Below, in pieces: positions 15,967 to 23,922 of a stretch of DNA of 32,223 nucleotides. The stretch lies in assembly GCF_000502875.1 (NCBI RefSeq), contig NZ_AYWX01000013.1, forward strand, positions 228,806-261,028, in the 5' to 3' direction. The position numbers and the translations under genes were made by a program. The notes under the pieces were generated by a model. The model was not told the origin of the DNA and did no database searches. It saw only the letters and a list, made by a program, of their open reading frames with translations. Origin of the DNA: Mesorhizobium sp. L2C084A000 (GTDB lineage: Bacteria; Pseudomonadota; Alphaproteobacteria; Rhizobiales; Rhizobiaceae). Positions within the stretch are counted from its first letter, which is position 1. Each line of letters opens with the position of its first letter.

Positions 15967-16143
15967 GGGCGCACTCCTGGCGACGGGCTTGTGCAGCCAA
16001 GCGCCTTTAGAACCATATTCAGGGTCTTTGCCACCGTCGTCATGCCAAATCGGCCTGTTGCCGCACCCATCCGCCTTCCGGCGTCGCGCAGCCTTGGGTG
16101 GTTGTCAAGCCGCGCAGCTCCCGGACCATTGGGCAGGGTGAGC

Positions 16144-17373
16144 TCAGGCCATCACGGCTGTGCTGCGCCGTGCCTTCCACAACAGCAGCCCGATCGCCAG
16201 TATGTTCAGCAAATTCCAGGCGATGCCGTTGAGGAACGCAGCCGCATAGGAGCCGGTCAAATCGTAGATCCAGCCCGACATCCAGCCGCCGATCGCCATG
16301 CCGAAGATCGTCGCCATCAAGACGATGCCGATACGCTGGCCAGCCTCTTTGGCCGGCATGTAGTCGCGCACGATGATCGCGTAGCAAGGCACGATACCGC
16401 CCTGCGACAGGCCGAACACCAGCGACACCACATAGAGCGAGGCAAGCCCGTCGAATGGGATGTAGAACAGCAGCGACAGGCATTGCAGCACCGAGCCGAT
16501 CATCAGTGTCCACACCGCGCCGATGCGGTCGGCGAGAAAGCCCGATGCCAGCCGACTGACGACGCCGCCTGCCATCATGATCGACAGCATGTCGGCGCCA
16601 TGTGCGACGCCGTAGCCAAGGTCCATGCAATAGGCGACGATATGCACTTGCGGCATCGACATCGCCACGCAGCAGCCGAGGCCGGCGACGACCAGCAGCA
16701 CCTGCAACGCCGCCGGCGACAGCGGCATCGACTGCACCGGCCGGCTTCCGGGCGAACCGGCGGCAGCCGCAACTGGGGCACCGCGCCGCAGCATCAGCAC
16801 CAGCGGCACCATAGTCACCAGACAGAAGATGCCGATGGCGGCATAAGTGAAGCGCCAGCCTTCCGCCTTTATCAGCGTCGGCATGATGGTCGGCCAGATC
16901 GCTCCGGCGAGGTAGTTTCCGGCGGCCGCCGCGGTCACCGCGACACCGCGCCGGCGGTTGAACCAGTGCGAGATATCGGCGATCAGCGGCCCGAAGATCA
17001 CCGACGTGCCGATACCGATCAGCACTCCTTGGGCAAGCGTGAATTGCAGGATCGAGGTCGACAGCGCCGCGAGAAGCAGGCCGGCGGAAAGCGCAATCGA
17101 AGAGAGCAGCGCCGGGATCCAGTATCCCATCCGGTCGATGGCGCGGCCGACCAGCACGTTGCCGGCGGCAAAGCCGACCATGGTCGCAGTATAAGGCATG
17201 GACGCCGCTGCGCGGTCGACGCCGAACTCGGCCTGCACCGCGGGCAGCACGACGACGACTGCCCACATTCCGACGGCGCCGATCGTCGCCAGCAGCATCG
17301 AGATGGCAAGCCGCATCCAGGCATAGGAGCTGTCGATGCCGGGGCCGGGCTGGATGCTGTCGGTTCGGGTCAA
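16144..17373 (-). CDS. MFS transporter, oxalate/formate antiporter-like
   Basis: This 409-residue membrane protein has about twelve hydrophobic segments and a central hydrophilic loop near residues 195-215. MFS landmarks are the loop 2-3 signature GRAIDRMGYW, its second-half copy GFLADRIGAVW, and NRRRGVAVTAAAAGNYLAG. The family resembles MCT/OFA-type carboxylate transporters, so an organic acid substrate is plausible but not shown. The start is TTG at 17373 with AGGAAA in front; an ATG at 17316 would remove the N-terminal tail. Transcription runs toward the LacI gene with a 177-base gap, so it may be independent of that regulator. Confidence 0.85.
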   Translation of the reverse strand: MTRTDSIQPGPGIDSSYAWMRLAISMLLATIGAVGMWAVVVVLPAVQAEFGVDRAAASMPYTATMVGFAAGNVLVGRAIDRMGYWIPALLSSIALSAGLLLAALSTSILQFTLAQGVLIGIGTSVIFGPLIADISHWFNRRRGVAVTAAAAGNYLAGAIWPTIMPTLIKAEGWRFTYAAIGIFCLVTMVPLVLMLRRGAPVAAAAGSPGSRPVQSMPLSPAALQVLLVVAGLGCCVAMSMPQVHIVAYCMDLGYGVAHGADMLSIMMAGGVVSRLASGFLADRIGAVWTLMIGSVLQCLSLLFYIPFDGLASLYVVSLVFGLSQGGIVPCYAIIVRDYMPAKEAGQRIGIVLMATIFGMAIGGWMSGWIYDLTGSYAAAFLNGIAWNLLNILAIGLLLWKARRSTAVMA

Positions 17374-17485
17374 GGCGTTTCCTGTCGGCGGTCTCGGAGA
17401 TCGGCTGCCGTTTGCGCCACTATCGGCGCATTCTCGGGTCGCAGCAGCGCCACAGCTGGCAAATCCGTGGCTCCAGAGCCAGGGC

Positions 17486-17510
17486 GGAACCGATGCCGAT
17501 GTGCGGAGTT
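17486..17510 (+). promoter_or_regulatory. Candidate EcfG (general stress sigma factor) promoter
   Basis: GGAAC at 17486-17490 is followed after 17 bases by GTT at 17508-17510. This is close to the alphaproteobacterial EcfG consensus GGAAC-N16/17-CGTT, with A in place of C. Transcription would start near 17517, about 27 bases before the DUF3175 start. Confidence 0.55.
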
Positions 17511-17543
17511 TCCTGGCAGCCTACCCTGCAGAGGAGTCCTGCG

Positions 17544-17834
17544 ATGACCGCCACCAGGAAAAAATGGTCGGCCGAGGTGACCGAGCACAGCGACGCGATG
17601 GATCTTGAGGATCACGTCTTCGAATCCGACGACGCCAGGAAGATCGCCGCCTCGCTCAAGCGATCCGCCGAACACAGCCACCGGCGCAAGGCCGAGCCGT
17701 TCCAGTCGGCCATGTCGATGCTGAACTTCTACATCAACCGCGCCGGCAAGAACTTGCCTGCCGCGCGCAAAAAAGTGCTTGAGGACGCCAAGGATGAACT
17801 GCGCAGCGCCTTCGGACGTGACAAGGATGATTAG
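17544..17834 (+). CDS. DUF3175 family protein
   Basis: This 96-residue basic protein contains KKWSAEVTEHSDAMDLEDHVF, ARKIAASLKRSAEHSHRRKA, PFQSAMSMLNFYINRAGKNL and LEDAKDELRSAFGR, the conserved pattern of DUF3175. The biochemical function is unknown. AGGAG precedes the ATG at 17544; the open frame extends upstream without a convincing start. An EcfG-like promoter upstream suggests induction in the general stress response. It converges on the GntR gene with a gap of only 12 bases. Confidence 0.85.
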   Translation: MTATRKKWSAEVTEHSDAMDLEDHVFESDDARKIAASLKRSAEHSHRRKAEPFQSAMSMLNFYINRAGKNLPAARKKVLEDAKDELRSAFGRDKDD

Positions 17835-17846
17835 CGGCGGCCGGCC

Positions 17847-18623
17847 CTACCGGGCGCGGATGACGCCGTCTGTGTTGGCGAGCAGTTTGCGCACTGCATT
17901 GCGCGCCGCGTCGGGGCGCTGCAGGCGGATGTTCTTCTCGATTGCCTCGTGCAGCTTCTGCGCGTGGTTGAGATCGTCGATCTCCCGCGTCGTATAGGCA
18001 AAGAGGTGATCGAAGGCGGATTCGATCAGTACGCCGAGCGGCACCAACAGGTCGTTGCCCGAAGCCCGCAGGATGGCAAGATGGAAGCGCGTGTCGGCGC
18101 GGGTCCGCTCCTGCAGGCTCGTCGCCTCTCCCATCTCCCGGCAGGCCAGGCTGATCTCGGCCATCTGCTCGTCGGTTCTTCGCATGGCGGCAAACGCGGT
18201 CGCTTCCGGCTCGATGATGTGGCGGAATTCCTGCACCGTCTTGAGGAACACTTCGCGATCCGGCGACGTCGCGTACCAGGCAAGCACATCGCGATCGAGC
18301 AGGTTCCAACGTTCCTTCGGCTCGACCCAGCTGCCGATCTTGGGACGTGAGGCCAAAAGGCTCTTGGCCATCAGCATCTTGATCGCCTCGCGCACCGCCG
18401 AGCGGCTGACGCTGAAGGTCTCCGACCATTTCGCTTCATTGGGCAGGATGGTACCAGGCGGATAGTCGCCGCGCACGATCCTGAGGCCAATTTCGCTGGC
18501 CAGCGAGGCGTGGACGCTGGAGCCAGGAATACGGGCGGCGTCCGCCCGGCGAACGCCGCCCGGACGGTCCCCGGAGGCCGCTTTCCCCAACGATTTTTCC
18601 TTGTTCGGCTTCGCGTCCCGCAT
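17847..18623 (-). CDS. GntR-family regulator, FCD (FadR/DgoR-like) subfamily, copy 1
   Basis: This 258-residue protein has an N-terminal winged HTH with LRIVRGDYPPGTILPNEAKW and SVSRSAVREAIKMLMAKSLL, then the WNLLDRDVLAWY linker seen in DgoR. An all-helical FCD domain follows with the metal/ligand positions in RADTRFHLAIL and KLHEAIEKN. The first 35 residues are variable and low-complexity. ATG 18623 is chosen because the paralogue at 20704-21486 begins at the same place (MRDAK versus MPDEK). FCD regulators of this type respond to sugar acids. The likely target is the palindrome at 19653-19667. Confidence 0.9.
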   Translation of the reverse strand: MRDAKPNKEKSLGKAASGDRPGGVRRADAARIPGSSVHASLASEIGLRIVRGDYPPGTILPNEAKWSETFSVSRSAVREAIKMLMAKSLLASRPKIGSWVEPKERWNLLDRDVLAWYATSPDREVFLKTVQEFRHIIEPEATAFAAMRRTDEQMAEISLACREMGEATSLQERTRADTRFHLAILRASGNDLLVPLGVLIESAFDHLFAYTTREIDDLNHAQKLHEAIEKNIRLQRPDAARNAVRKLLANTDGVIRAR

Positions 18624-18724
18624 GGGTTCCAGAAAGTCCGTATTAAGCAGGCTGTCAAGCGCGGCAAGCGGCTTGCACCGCAAAGCCGCCCGCTGTGCAC
18701 AGATCAGCTCGATTGCTTCGCGGA

Positions 18725-19621
18725 TCAGTCCTGCTTGACGTATTTGCGCCAGCTATGCTCCGGGCGGAAGCCCAGCACGTCGCGCGCCTTGCGGTTCGAC
18801 AGCAGCGTCTCGTATTCGCCGAGCTCGGCCTTCACCGGCACGCCGGGGTAGAACCGCTTCAGGAGTTCGGCAGTCGGCAGGTCGGATGAGGTGTCGTCAT
18901 TGGCGGCGTTGATCACCTGATAGCCGAGGCCGTCCTTCTCGATGGCGCGCAGCGTGATCTGGCCAAGGTCGCGCGCGTCGACATAGCTCCAGGCGATGCG
19001 CTTGCGGAAACCCGGATCGGCGAACCATTTCGGAAACAGTGAATATTCGTGCGGCTCGATGACGTTGCCGATGCGCAGGGCATAAATGTCGGTGCCGTTG
19101 CGCTGGGCGAAGGCCCGCGCCGTCTTCTCGTTGACGACCTTGGACAAAGCATAGCTGTCCATCGGGTCGACGTCATACTCCTCGTCGAGCGGGAAATATT
19201 TGGGATCGCGCGGCTCGTTGGCGAACACAAGCCCATAAGTCGTCTCGCTGGAGGCGATGATAATTTTGCGGATACCGAGCTTCACCGCCGCCTCGATGAC
19301 ATTGTAGGTGCCGAGCGCATTGATGCGGAACACCTCGTTGTCGGTGGTGATCATGATGCGCGGGATGGCGGCGAAATGCACCACCGCATCGACCGGCTGC
19401 GGGCGCAGCGAGGGGTCGAATTCATGCAGGCCCATATAGCTCGACAGCGCGTTGAACACCTGCCCGCTGTCGGTGATGTCGGTGATCAGCGTGCGCACCT
19501 TGGGATTGTCGAGCGGCCTGGTGTCGATGTTGAGCACCTGACAGCCTTGCTCGACCAGATACTGGACGACATGGCGTCCGGCCTTGCCGCTGCCGCCGGT
19601 GAACATGATCCGTTTTGTCAT
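18725..19621 (-). CDS. NAD-dependent epimerase/dehydratase-like extended SDR
   Basis: This 298-residue protein has the dinucleotide-binding motif GGSGKAGRHV (residues 9-18), Asp33 in LNIDTRP suggesting NAD preference, the active-site serine region IIIASSETTYG (121-130) and Tyr157-x3-Lys161. It acts on a sugar, sugar nucleotide or sugar acid; the substrate is not identifiable. ATG 19621 is preferred because GGAGAG lies just in front of it; the GTG at 19633 would place that site inside the gene. It is divergent from the dehydrogenase at 19741 and flanked by the two GntR genes, which points to a sugar-acid oxidation pathway. Confidence 0.85.
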   Translation of the reverse strand: MTKRIMFTGGSGKAGRHVVQYLVEQGCQVLNIDTRPLDNPKVRTLITDITDSGQVFNALSSYMGLHEFDPSLRPQPVDAVVHFAAIPRIMITTDNEVFRINALGTYNVIEAAVKLGIRKIIIASSETTYGLVFANEPRDPKYFPLDEEYDVDPMDSYALSKVVNEKTARAFAQRNGTDIYALRIGNVIEPHEYSLFPKWFADPGFRKRIAWSYVDARDLGQITLRAIEKDGLGYQVINAANDDTSSDLPTAELLKRFYPGVPVKAELGEYETLLSNRKARDVLGFRPEHSWRKYVKQD

Positions 19622-19652
19622 TTTGCTCTCCACATCCTCAGGGATTTATGTG

Positions 19653-19667
19653 TATTGTCAGACAATA
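19653..19667. promoter_or_regulatory. GntR/FCD operator TATTGTC-A-GACAATA
   Basis: A perfect 15-base inverted repeat lies between the divergent epimerase and dehydrogenase genes. Its core TTGTCAGACAA fits the FCD-type consensus TNGTNNNACNA exactly. It is the probable common operator for both genes, bound by one or both of the flanking GntR paralogues. Confidence 0.8.
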
Positions 19668-19740
19668 TCGCCATCTGCAACCACCCTCGCCTGCAAAACG
19701 GCAGCGCCTGACATCAATCATTGCAACAGGACTTGAAGAC

Positions 19741-20679
19741 ATGAACACGACTGCCGCGCGCGAAAAGATCGGCTTCATCGGGCTTGGCCTGATGGGCCAC
19801 GGGATCGCCAAGAACATCGTCGACAAGGGCTACAGTCTGACCTTCCTCGGCCGCAAGAACCGCAAACCGGCGGAAGACCTGCTTGGCCGCGGCGCCACGG
19901 AAGCATCGACCTCGCGCGATGTGGCGGCGGCATCTGATATCGTCTTCATCTGCGTCACCGGTTCGCGCGAGGTCGAAGCCATCATTCGCGGCCCCGGCGG
20001 CCTCAAGGAGGGCTTGAAAAAGGGCTCGGTCGTCGTCGACTGCTCGACCTCCGATCCGGTCTCGACGGTGGCGCTGGCAGCGGAACTTAAGGCGCTCGGC
20101 ATCGATTTTGTCGACGCGCCGCTCAGCCGCACGCCGAAGGAAGCCTGGGAAGGCACGCTCGACGCCATGGTCGGCGCGCCGGACGCCCTTTTTGCCAGGG
20201 TGAAACCGGTGATCGAAACCTGGGCCGGCCGCATCGTCCATATCGGCGACACCGGCGATGGCCATCGCATGAAGCTGCTCAACAATTTCATCTCGCTTGG
20301 CTACGCAGCGATATATTCCGAGGCACTGGCACTGGCTGAGAAGGTCGGCATCTCGCCGCCGCGCTTCGACAGCGTCATTCGCAATGGCCGCATGGATTGC
20401 GGCTTCTACCAGACCTTCATGCGCTGGACGCTGGAAGGTGACCGCGACGCGCACAAATTCACCATCGCCAATGCCTTCAAGGACCTGACCTATCTGGAAT
20501 CGATGGCGGGTGCGGCCGGCATTGCCAACCCGCTCGGCAACGCCACCAAGAACTCCTTCGCCGGTGCCCATGCAACCGGCCCGGCCGAGCAATTCGTACC
20601 GATGCTGGCGACGCATATCGCTGGGGTGAACGGTGTCGACCTGATGCCGATGAAGGATGGCAAGAAACAGACCATTTAA
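19741..20679 (+). CDS. NAD(P)-dependent beta-hydroxyacid dehydrogenase family protein
   Basis: This 312-residue protein has the N-terminal Rossmann motif GFIGLGLMGHGIA (residues 11-23) and NRKPAEDLL following LGRK. The substrate region DAPLSRTPKEAWEGTLDAMVG replaces the usual DAPVSGG pattern. Lys178 in HRMKLLNNF is the conserved catalytic lysine. The family includes 3-hydroxyisobutyrate, tartronate-semialdehyde and L-threonate dehydrogenases and sulfolactaldehyde reductase; the modified substrate loop makes assignment unsafe. ATG 19741 matches the family N-terminus; an open extension to 19615 runs through the operator and is rejected. It is probably co-regulated with the divergent epimerase gene. 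Confidence 0.88.
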   Translation: MNTTAAREKIGFIGLGLMGHGIAKNIVDKGYSLTFLGRKNRKPAEDLLGRGATEASTSRDVAAASDIVFICVTGSREVEAIIRGPGGLKEGLKKGSVVVDCSTSDPVSTVALAAELKALGIDFVDAPLSRTPKEAWEGTLDAMVGAPDALFARVKPVIETWAGRIVHIGDTGDGHRMKLLNNFISLGYAAIYSEALALAEKVGISPPRFDSVIRNGRMDCGFYQTFMRWTLEGDRDAHKFTIANAFKDLTYLESMAGAAGIANPLGNATKNSFAGAHATGPAEQFVPMLATHIAGVNGVDLMPMKDGKKQTI

Positions 20680-20703
20680 CCGATTGCCCAACGCCGGCGC
20701 CGA

Positions 20704-21486
20704 TCACCGCCGCCACCGCCCTATCCCATCGTCGGTATCTGCAAGCAGCTTGTGCACGGCGTTGCGCGCAGCGGCTGGGCGCTGCAGGCGGATGTTCTTT
20801 TCGATCGCCTCATGCAGCTTCTGCGCCTGGCGCTGATCGGCGACCTGCTGTGTCGTGAATGCGAAGAGATGGTCGAGCGCCGATTCGATCAGCACGCCGA
20901 GCGGCACCAGAAGGTCGTTGCCGGAAGCGCGCAGGATGGCCAGATGAAAGCGCGTATCGGCGCGGATACGCTCCTGCAGGCTCAAGGCCTCGCCCATGTC
21001 GCGGCAGGCCTGGCTGATTTCCGCCATTTGCTCGTCGCTGCGCCGCATGGCGGCAAAGGCCGACGCTTCCGGCTCGATGATATGACGAAACTCCTGCACG
21101 GTTCGCAGGAACGCCTCGCGGTCGGGCGCCGTCGCGTACCAGGCCAGAACGTCGCGGTCGAGCAGGTTCCAGCGCTCCTTCGGCTCGACCCAACTGCCGA
21201 TCTTGGGGCGTGAGGCCAACAGGCTTTTCGCCATCAGCATCTTGATGGCTTCGCGCACCGCCGAACGGCTGACATTGAAGATCTCGGCCCATTTGGACTC
21301 GTTGGGCAGGATGGTGCCGGGCGGATAGTCGCCACGCACGATCCGCAGGCCAATCTCGCCGGCCAACGAGACATGGACGCTCGCCCCCGCAAAATGCGCG
21401 GCACCAGCCTTCCGCATGACAGCCGGACCGTGGCTCGCTTGTGCCTTGGTTAGGTCGGTTCGCTTGCTTGACTTCTCGTCCGGCAT
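20704..21486 (-). CDS. GntR-family regulator, FCD (FadR/DgoR-like) subfamily, copy 2
   Basis: This 260-residue protein is a close paralogue of the regulator at 17847-18623. By eye about 85% of residues agree over the last 220, while the first 35 differ. The recognition helix NVSRSAVREAIKMLMAKSLL differs from copy 1 at only one position, so both should bind the same operator. The FCD domain differs more, mainly near FTTQQVADQRQAQKLHEAI, so the two may respond to different ligands. ATG 21486 is the start. It converges on the dehydrogenase gene with a 24-base gap and lies next to the second importer locus. Confidence 0.9.
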   Translation of the reverse strand: MPDEKSSKRTDLTKAQASHGPAVMRKAGAAHFAGASVHVSLAGEIGLRIVRGDYPPGTILPNESKWAEIFNVSRSAVREAIKMLMAKSLLASRPKIGSWVEPKERWNLLDRDVLAWYATAPDREAFLRTVQEFRHIIEPEASAFAAMRRSDEQMAEISQACRDMGEALSLQERIRADTRFHLAILRASGNDLLVPLGVLIESALDHLFAFTTQQVADQRQAQKLHEAIEKNIRLQRPAAARNAVHKLLADTDDGIGRWRR

Positions 21487-21612
21487 CCACGTTCCAATGC
21501 GTCGACCGTCTGTCGTCCGGACTGGTCCGAACCGTACGGGCGCCGATCTCGTTGCCGAAAAATCCAGATCACGGGCGCGGCAAAGCCGGAGCCGATTGCC
21601 CCAACTATTGCG

Positions 21613-21650
21613 TCCGTTCGGGAATTACCGCTTCCGTTCAGGAATGACGG
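21613..21650. repeat. Imperfect 18-base direct repeat, 20-base period
   Basis: TCCGTTCGGGAATTACCG (21613-21630) is repeated as TCCGTTCAGGAATGACGG (21633-21650), 15 of 18 bases identical. It lies upstream of GntR copy 2, beside the terminator-like hairpin of the binding-protein gene. The function is unknown. Confidence 0.4.
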
Positions 21651-21672
21651 GGCGCCCGCAACCGGGCGCCCC
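21649..21672 (-). terminator. Strong GC hairpin downstream of the second sugar-binding protein gene
   Basis: GGGGCGCCCG and CGGGCGCCCC pair perfectly over ten bases around the loop CAAC, 12 bases after the stop of the binding-protein gene on the minus strand. No long T-run follows, so it may act as a weak terminator or a 3'-end stabiliser. Confidence 0.6.
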
Positions 21673-21684
21673 GAAATCGAGAAC

Positions 21685-22674
21685 CTACTTCTGGATGCAG
21701 GTGTCGACCGTATCCTTGGTGCACTCGTCGAGGCCGGTGAACACCGGATCGGCGACCGCCTTGCCTTCGATCAGGTCGATCATCACCGACGGTGCCTTGT
21801 AGCCCATTTCGAACGGCCGCTGGCCGACCAGAGCCGTTACAAGGCCGTCACGAGCGATCGCCACTTCGTCGCCGATCGTGTCGGCGGCGCCGATGACGAA
21901 GTCGTTGCTGGCGATCCGGTCCTTGAGCGGCCCGAACAGATCGCGGTAGGGCTGCGGCGCGCCGAACAGCGGCCAGCCGCCCATGATGCCGAAGGCGTCC
22001 AGCTTGGGGTTGGCGGCGAGGATGTCGGTCATCGCCTGCACGCCCTTGGCGCCATCGTCATTGGTGAACACCGGGCAGCCGGGAACTTCGGTCCAACCAC
22101 CTTCACCCGCAAGTGCGGCAAGGCCTTCCTTGCCCGACAGTGCGTCACGCATGCCTTGCGCACGGCGCAGGATGTTGTCGGCTGCCGGGTTGCCTTCGAT
22201 GGTGCAGATCGTGCCACCATTCGGCTTGCCCTTCTTGATGTACTCGCCGATCTTCTTGCCCATCAGGTAATTGTCGGTACCGAGATAGGTCTTGCGAAGA
22301 CCTGCGTCTTCCTTGCTGAGATCGGCATCGACCGTCATGATCGGGATCGTCGGATTGGCGCTCTTGATCGTCTGCGCGATCAGCGGCGCGTTGGACGGCG
22401 AGATCGCCATCGCGACCGTGTCGGCCTTGCTCAGCATGTCCTGGACGATCTGCGCCTCGCCGGCCTCGTCCGAAGTCGACGCCGGACCGGTGTAGAAGCA
22501 TTCATACTCCGAGCTGGCGTTTTCCTTGTTCCATTTCTCGCAGCCCTGGTGGATGGCCTCGAAGAACGGATTGTCGAGACCTTTCACGACAATGACGAGC
22601 TGTTTCTTGGCCAAAGCCGGCCCGGCACCCAACGCCATTGCGGCGACGGCGGCGAGCAAAAGTGTTTTCCTCAT
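21685..22674 (-). CDS. Sugar ABC transporter substrate-binding protein (FrcB-like)
   Basis: This 329-residue periplasmic protein has a clear signal peptide (MRKTLLLAAVAAMALGAG, cleavage near ALA-KKQ). The type 1 binding-protein fold shows LVIVVKGLDNPFFEAIHQGC, IVQDMLSKADTVAMAISPSN, IPIMTVDADLSKEDAGLRKT, YLGTDNYLMGKKIGEYI and TICTIEGNPAADNILRRAQG. GGGAGGA precedes ATG 22674. Four cysteines in the mature part suggest disulphides. It is divergent from the ATPase and permease genes at 23141-24921 and is the binding component of that system. The ligand is unknown; the context favours a monosaccharide or sugar acid. Confidence 0.9.
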   Translation of the reverse strand: MRKTLLLAAVAAMALGAGPALAKKQLVIVVKGLDNPFFEAIHQGCEKWNKENASSEYECFYTGPASTSDEAGEAQIVQDMLSKADTVAMAISPSNAPLIAQTIKSANPTIPIMTVDADLSKEDAGLRKTYLGTDNYLMGKKIGEYIKKGKPNGGTICTIEGNPAADNILRRAQGMRDALSGKEGLAALAGEGGWTEVPGCPVFTNDDGAKGVQAMTDILAANPKLDAFGIMGGWPLFGAPQPYRDLFGPLKDRIASNDFVIGAADTIGDEVAIARDGLVTALVGQRPFEMGYKAPSVMIDLIEGKAVADPVFTGLDECTKDTVDTCIQK

Positions 22675-22947
22675 GTCAGTCCTCCCTTGAAACAAACGGA
22701 CACGGCGTGCCCGCCATACAGATCGACCGGATGCGTGATGACCGAGGGTCGTTTCGCGAGCGCTCGTGTCGCCAGGACAGATCGATAAGCATTTCCAGAT
22801 TCGGCTTCAGATCAACTCACACACAGGTGCCGCTTGATCTTGGGCCGTCAAACCTCCGCCGATTCCGGCCGGCGAACCGCCAGCGGAGATCGGCATAATC
22901 TCCTCCGACGCTTAGCTAATATCGGCTTGGCGCCAACGTCAATGCTA

Positions 22948-22960
22948 TTTGTCCTACAAA
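22948..22960. promoter_or_regulatory. Candidate GntR/FCD operator TTTGT-CCT-ACAAA
   Basis: An inverted repeat with five-base arms and a three-base centre; its core TTGTCCTACAA fits TNGTNNNACNA. It sits just upstream of the minus-strand TTGACG box that probably drives the binding-protein gene. Confidence 0.6.
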
Positions 22961-22989
22961 ACGGATTTTTAAAATAGTCCTGGCCCAAT

Positions 22990-23000
22990 TCGTCCGACAA
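22990..23000. promoter_or_regulatory. Candidate GntR/FCD operator TCGTCCGACAA
   Basis: This site fits TNGTNNNACNA, with a perfect GTC-C-GAC core. It ends four bases before the plus-strand TTGACG box. Its centre is 41 bases (about four helical turns) from the centre of the site at 22948-22960. Confidence 0.55.
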
Positions 23001-23004
23001 TTGA

Positions 23005-23032
23005 TTGACGTGCGCCGGCTTTTGCGTAAAAG
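23005..23032 (+). promoter_or_regulatory. Candidate promoter for the ATPase-permease genes
   Basis: TTGACG at 23005-23010 and TAAAAG at 23027-23032 are separated by 16 bases, a moderate match to the housekeeping promoter. An imperfect inverted repeat (TTTGCGT/ACGCTAA) overlaps the -10 area. Confidence 0.4.
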
Positions 23033-23140
23033 AACGCTAACGCCGTCTTCGGGAGGAGCCGGGGAGAGCGAGGCCAAAGCAGCGTCGGCATCCACGCCGG
23101 GAACAGCAGCAGGTCGCAAATCACGGGGAGGCAAAGGCTG

Positions 23141-23881
<741 letters not shown>

Positions 23882-23922
23882 TTTCAGCGAATTTCACCAC
23901 GCACAGCAGATGAAGGTCGACG

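Larger units (their letters stand above)
22675..23140. other. Divergent promoter region of the second sugar importer
   Basis: This 466-base gene-free stretch separates the binding-protein gene from the ATPase gene. Two sites fitting TNGTNNNACNA lie 41 bases apart near the middle. TTGACG boxes point outward on both sides (22942-22937 on the minus strand, 23005-23010 on the plus strand), and a perfect palindrome TTGGCGCCAA lies at 22927-22936. Both leaders are long (over 100 bases); I see no riboswitch-like structure or small gene in them. Confidence 0.6.

Noticed and set aside
14860..17547. Very long open frame (895 codons) on the plus strand.
   Set aside because: It lies antisense to the clear LacI and MFS genes. 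Its product is rich in Arg, His, Asp and Gln without any domain, as expected from the opposite strand of GC-rich genes.
21520..21545. GTCCGGAC and nearby GGTCCGAACC as a GntR operator upstream of GntR copy 2.
   Set aside because: The spacing between GT and AC is four bases, not the three required by TNGTNNNACNA, and the flanks do not fit.
22675..23140. Small protein or riboswitch in the long divergent gap.
   Set aside because: No frame with a ribosome binding site and protein-like composition, and no recognisable riboswitch core, was seen; the region is explained by two promoters and operators.
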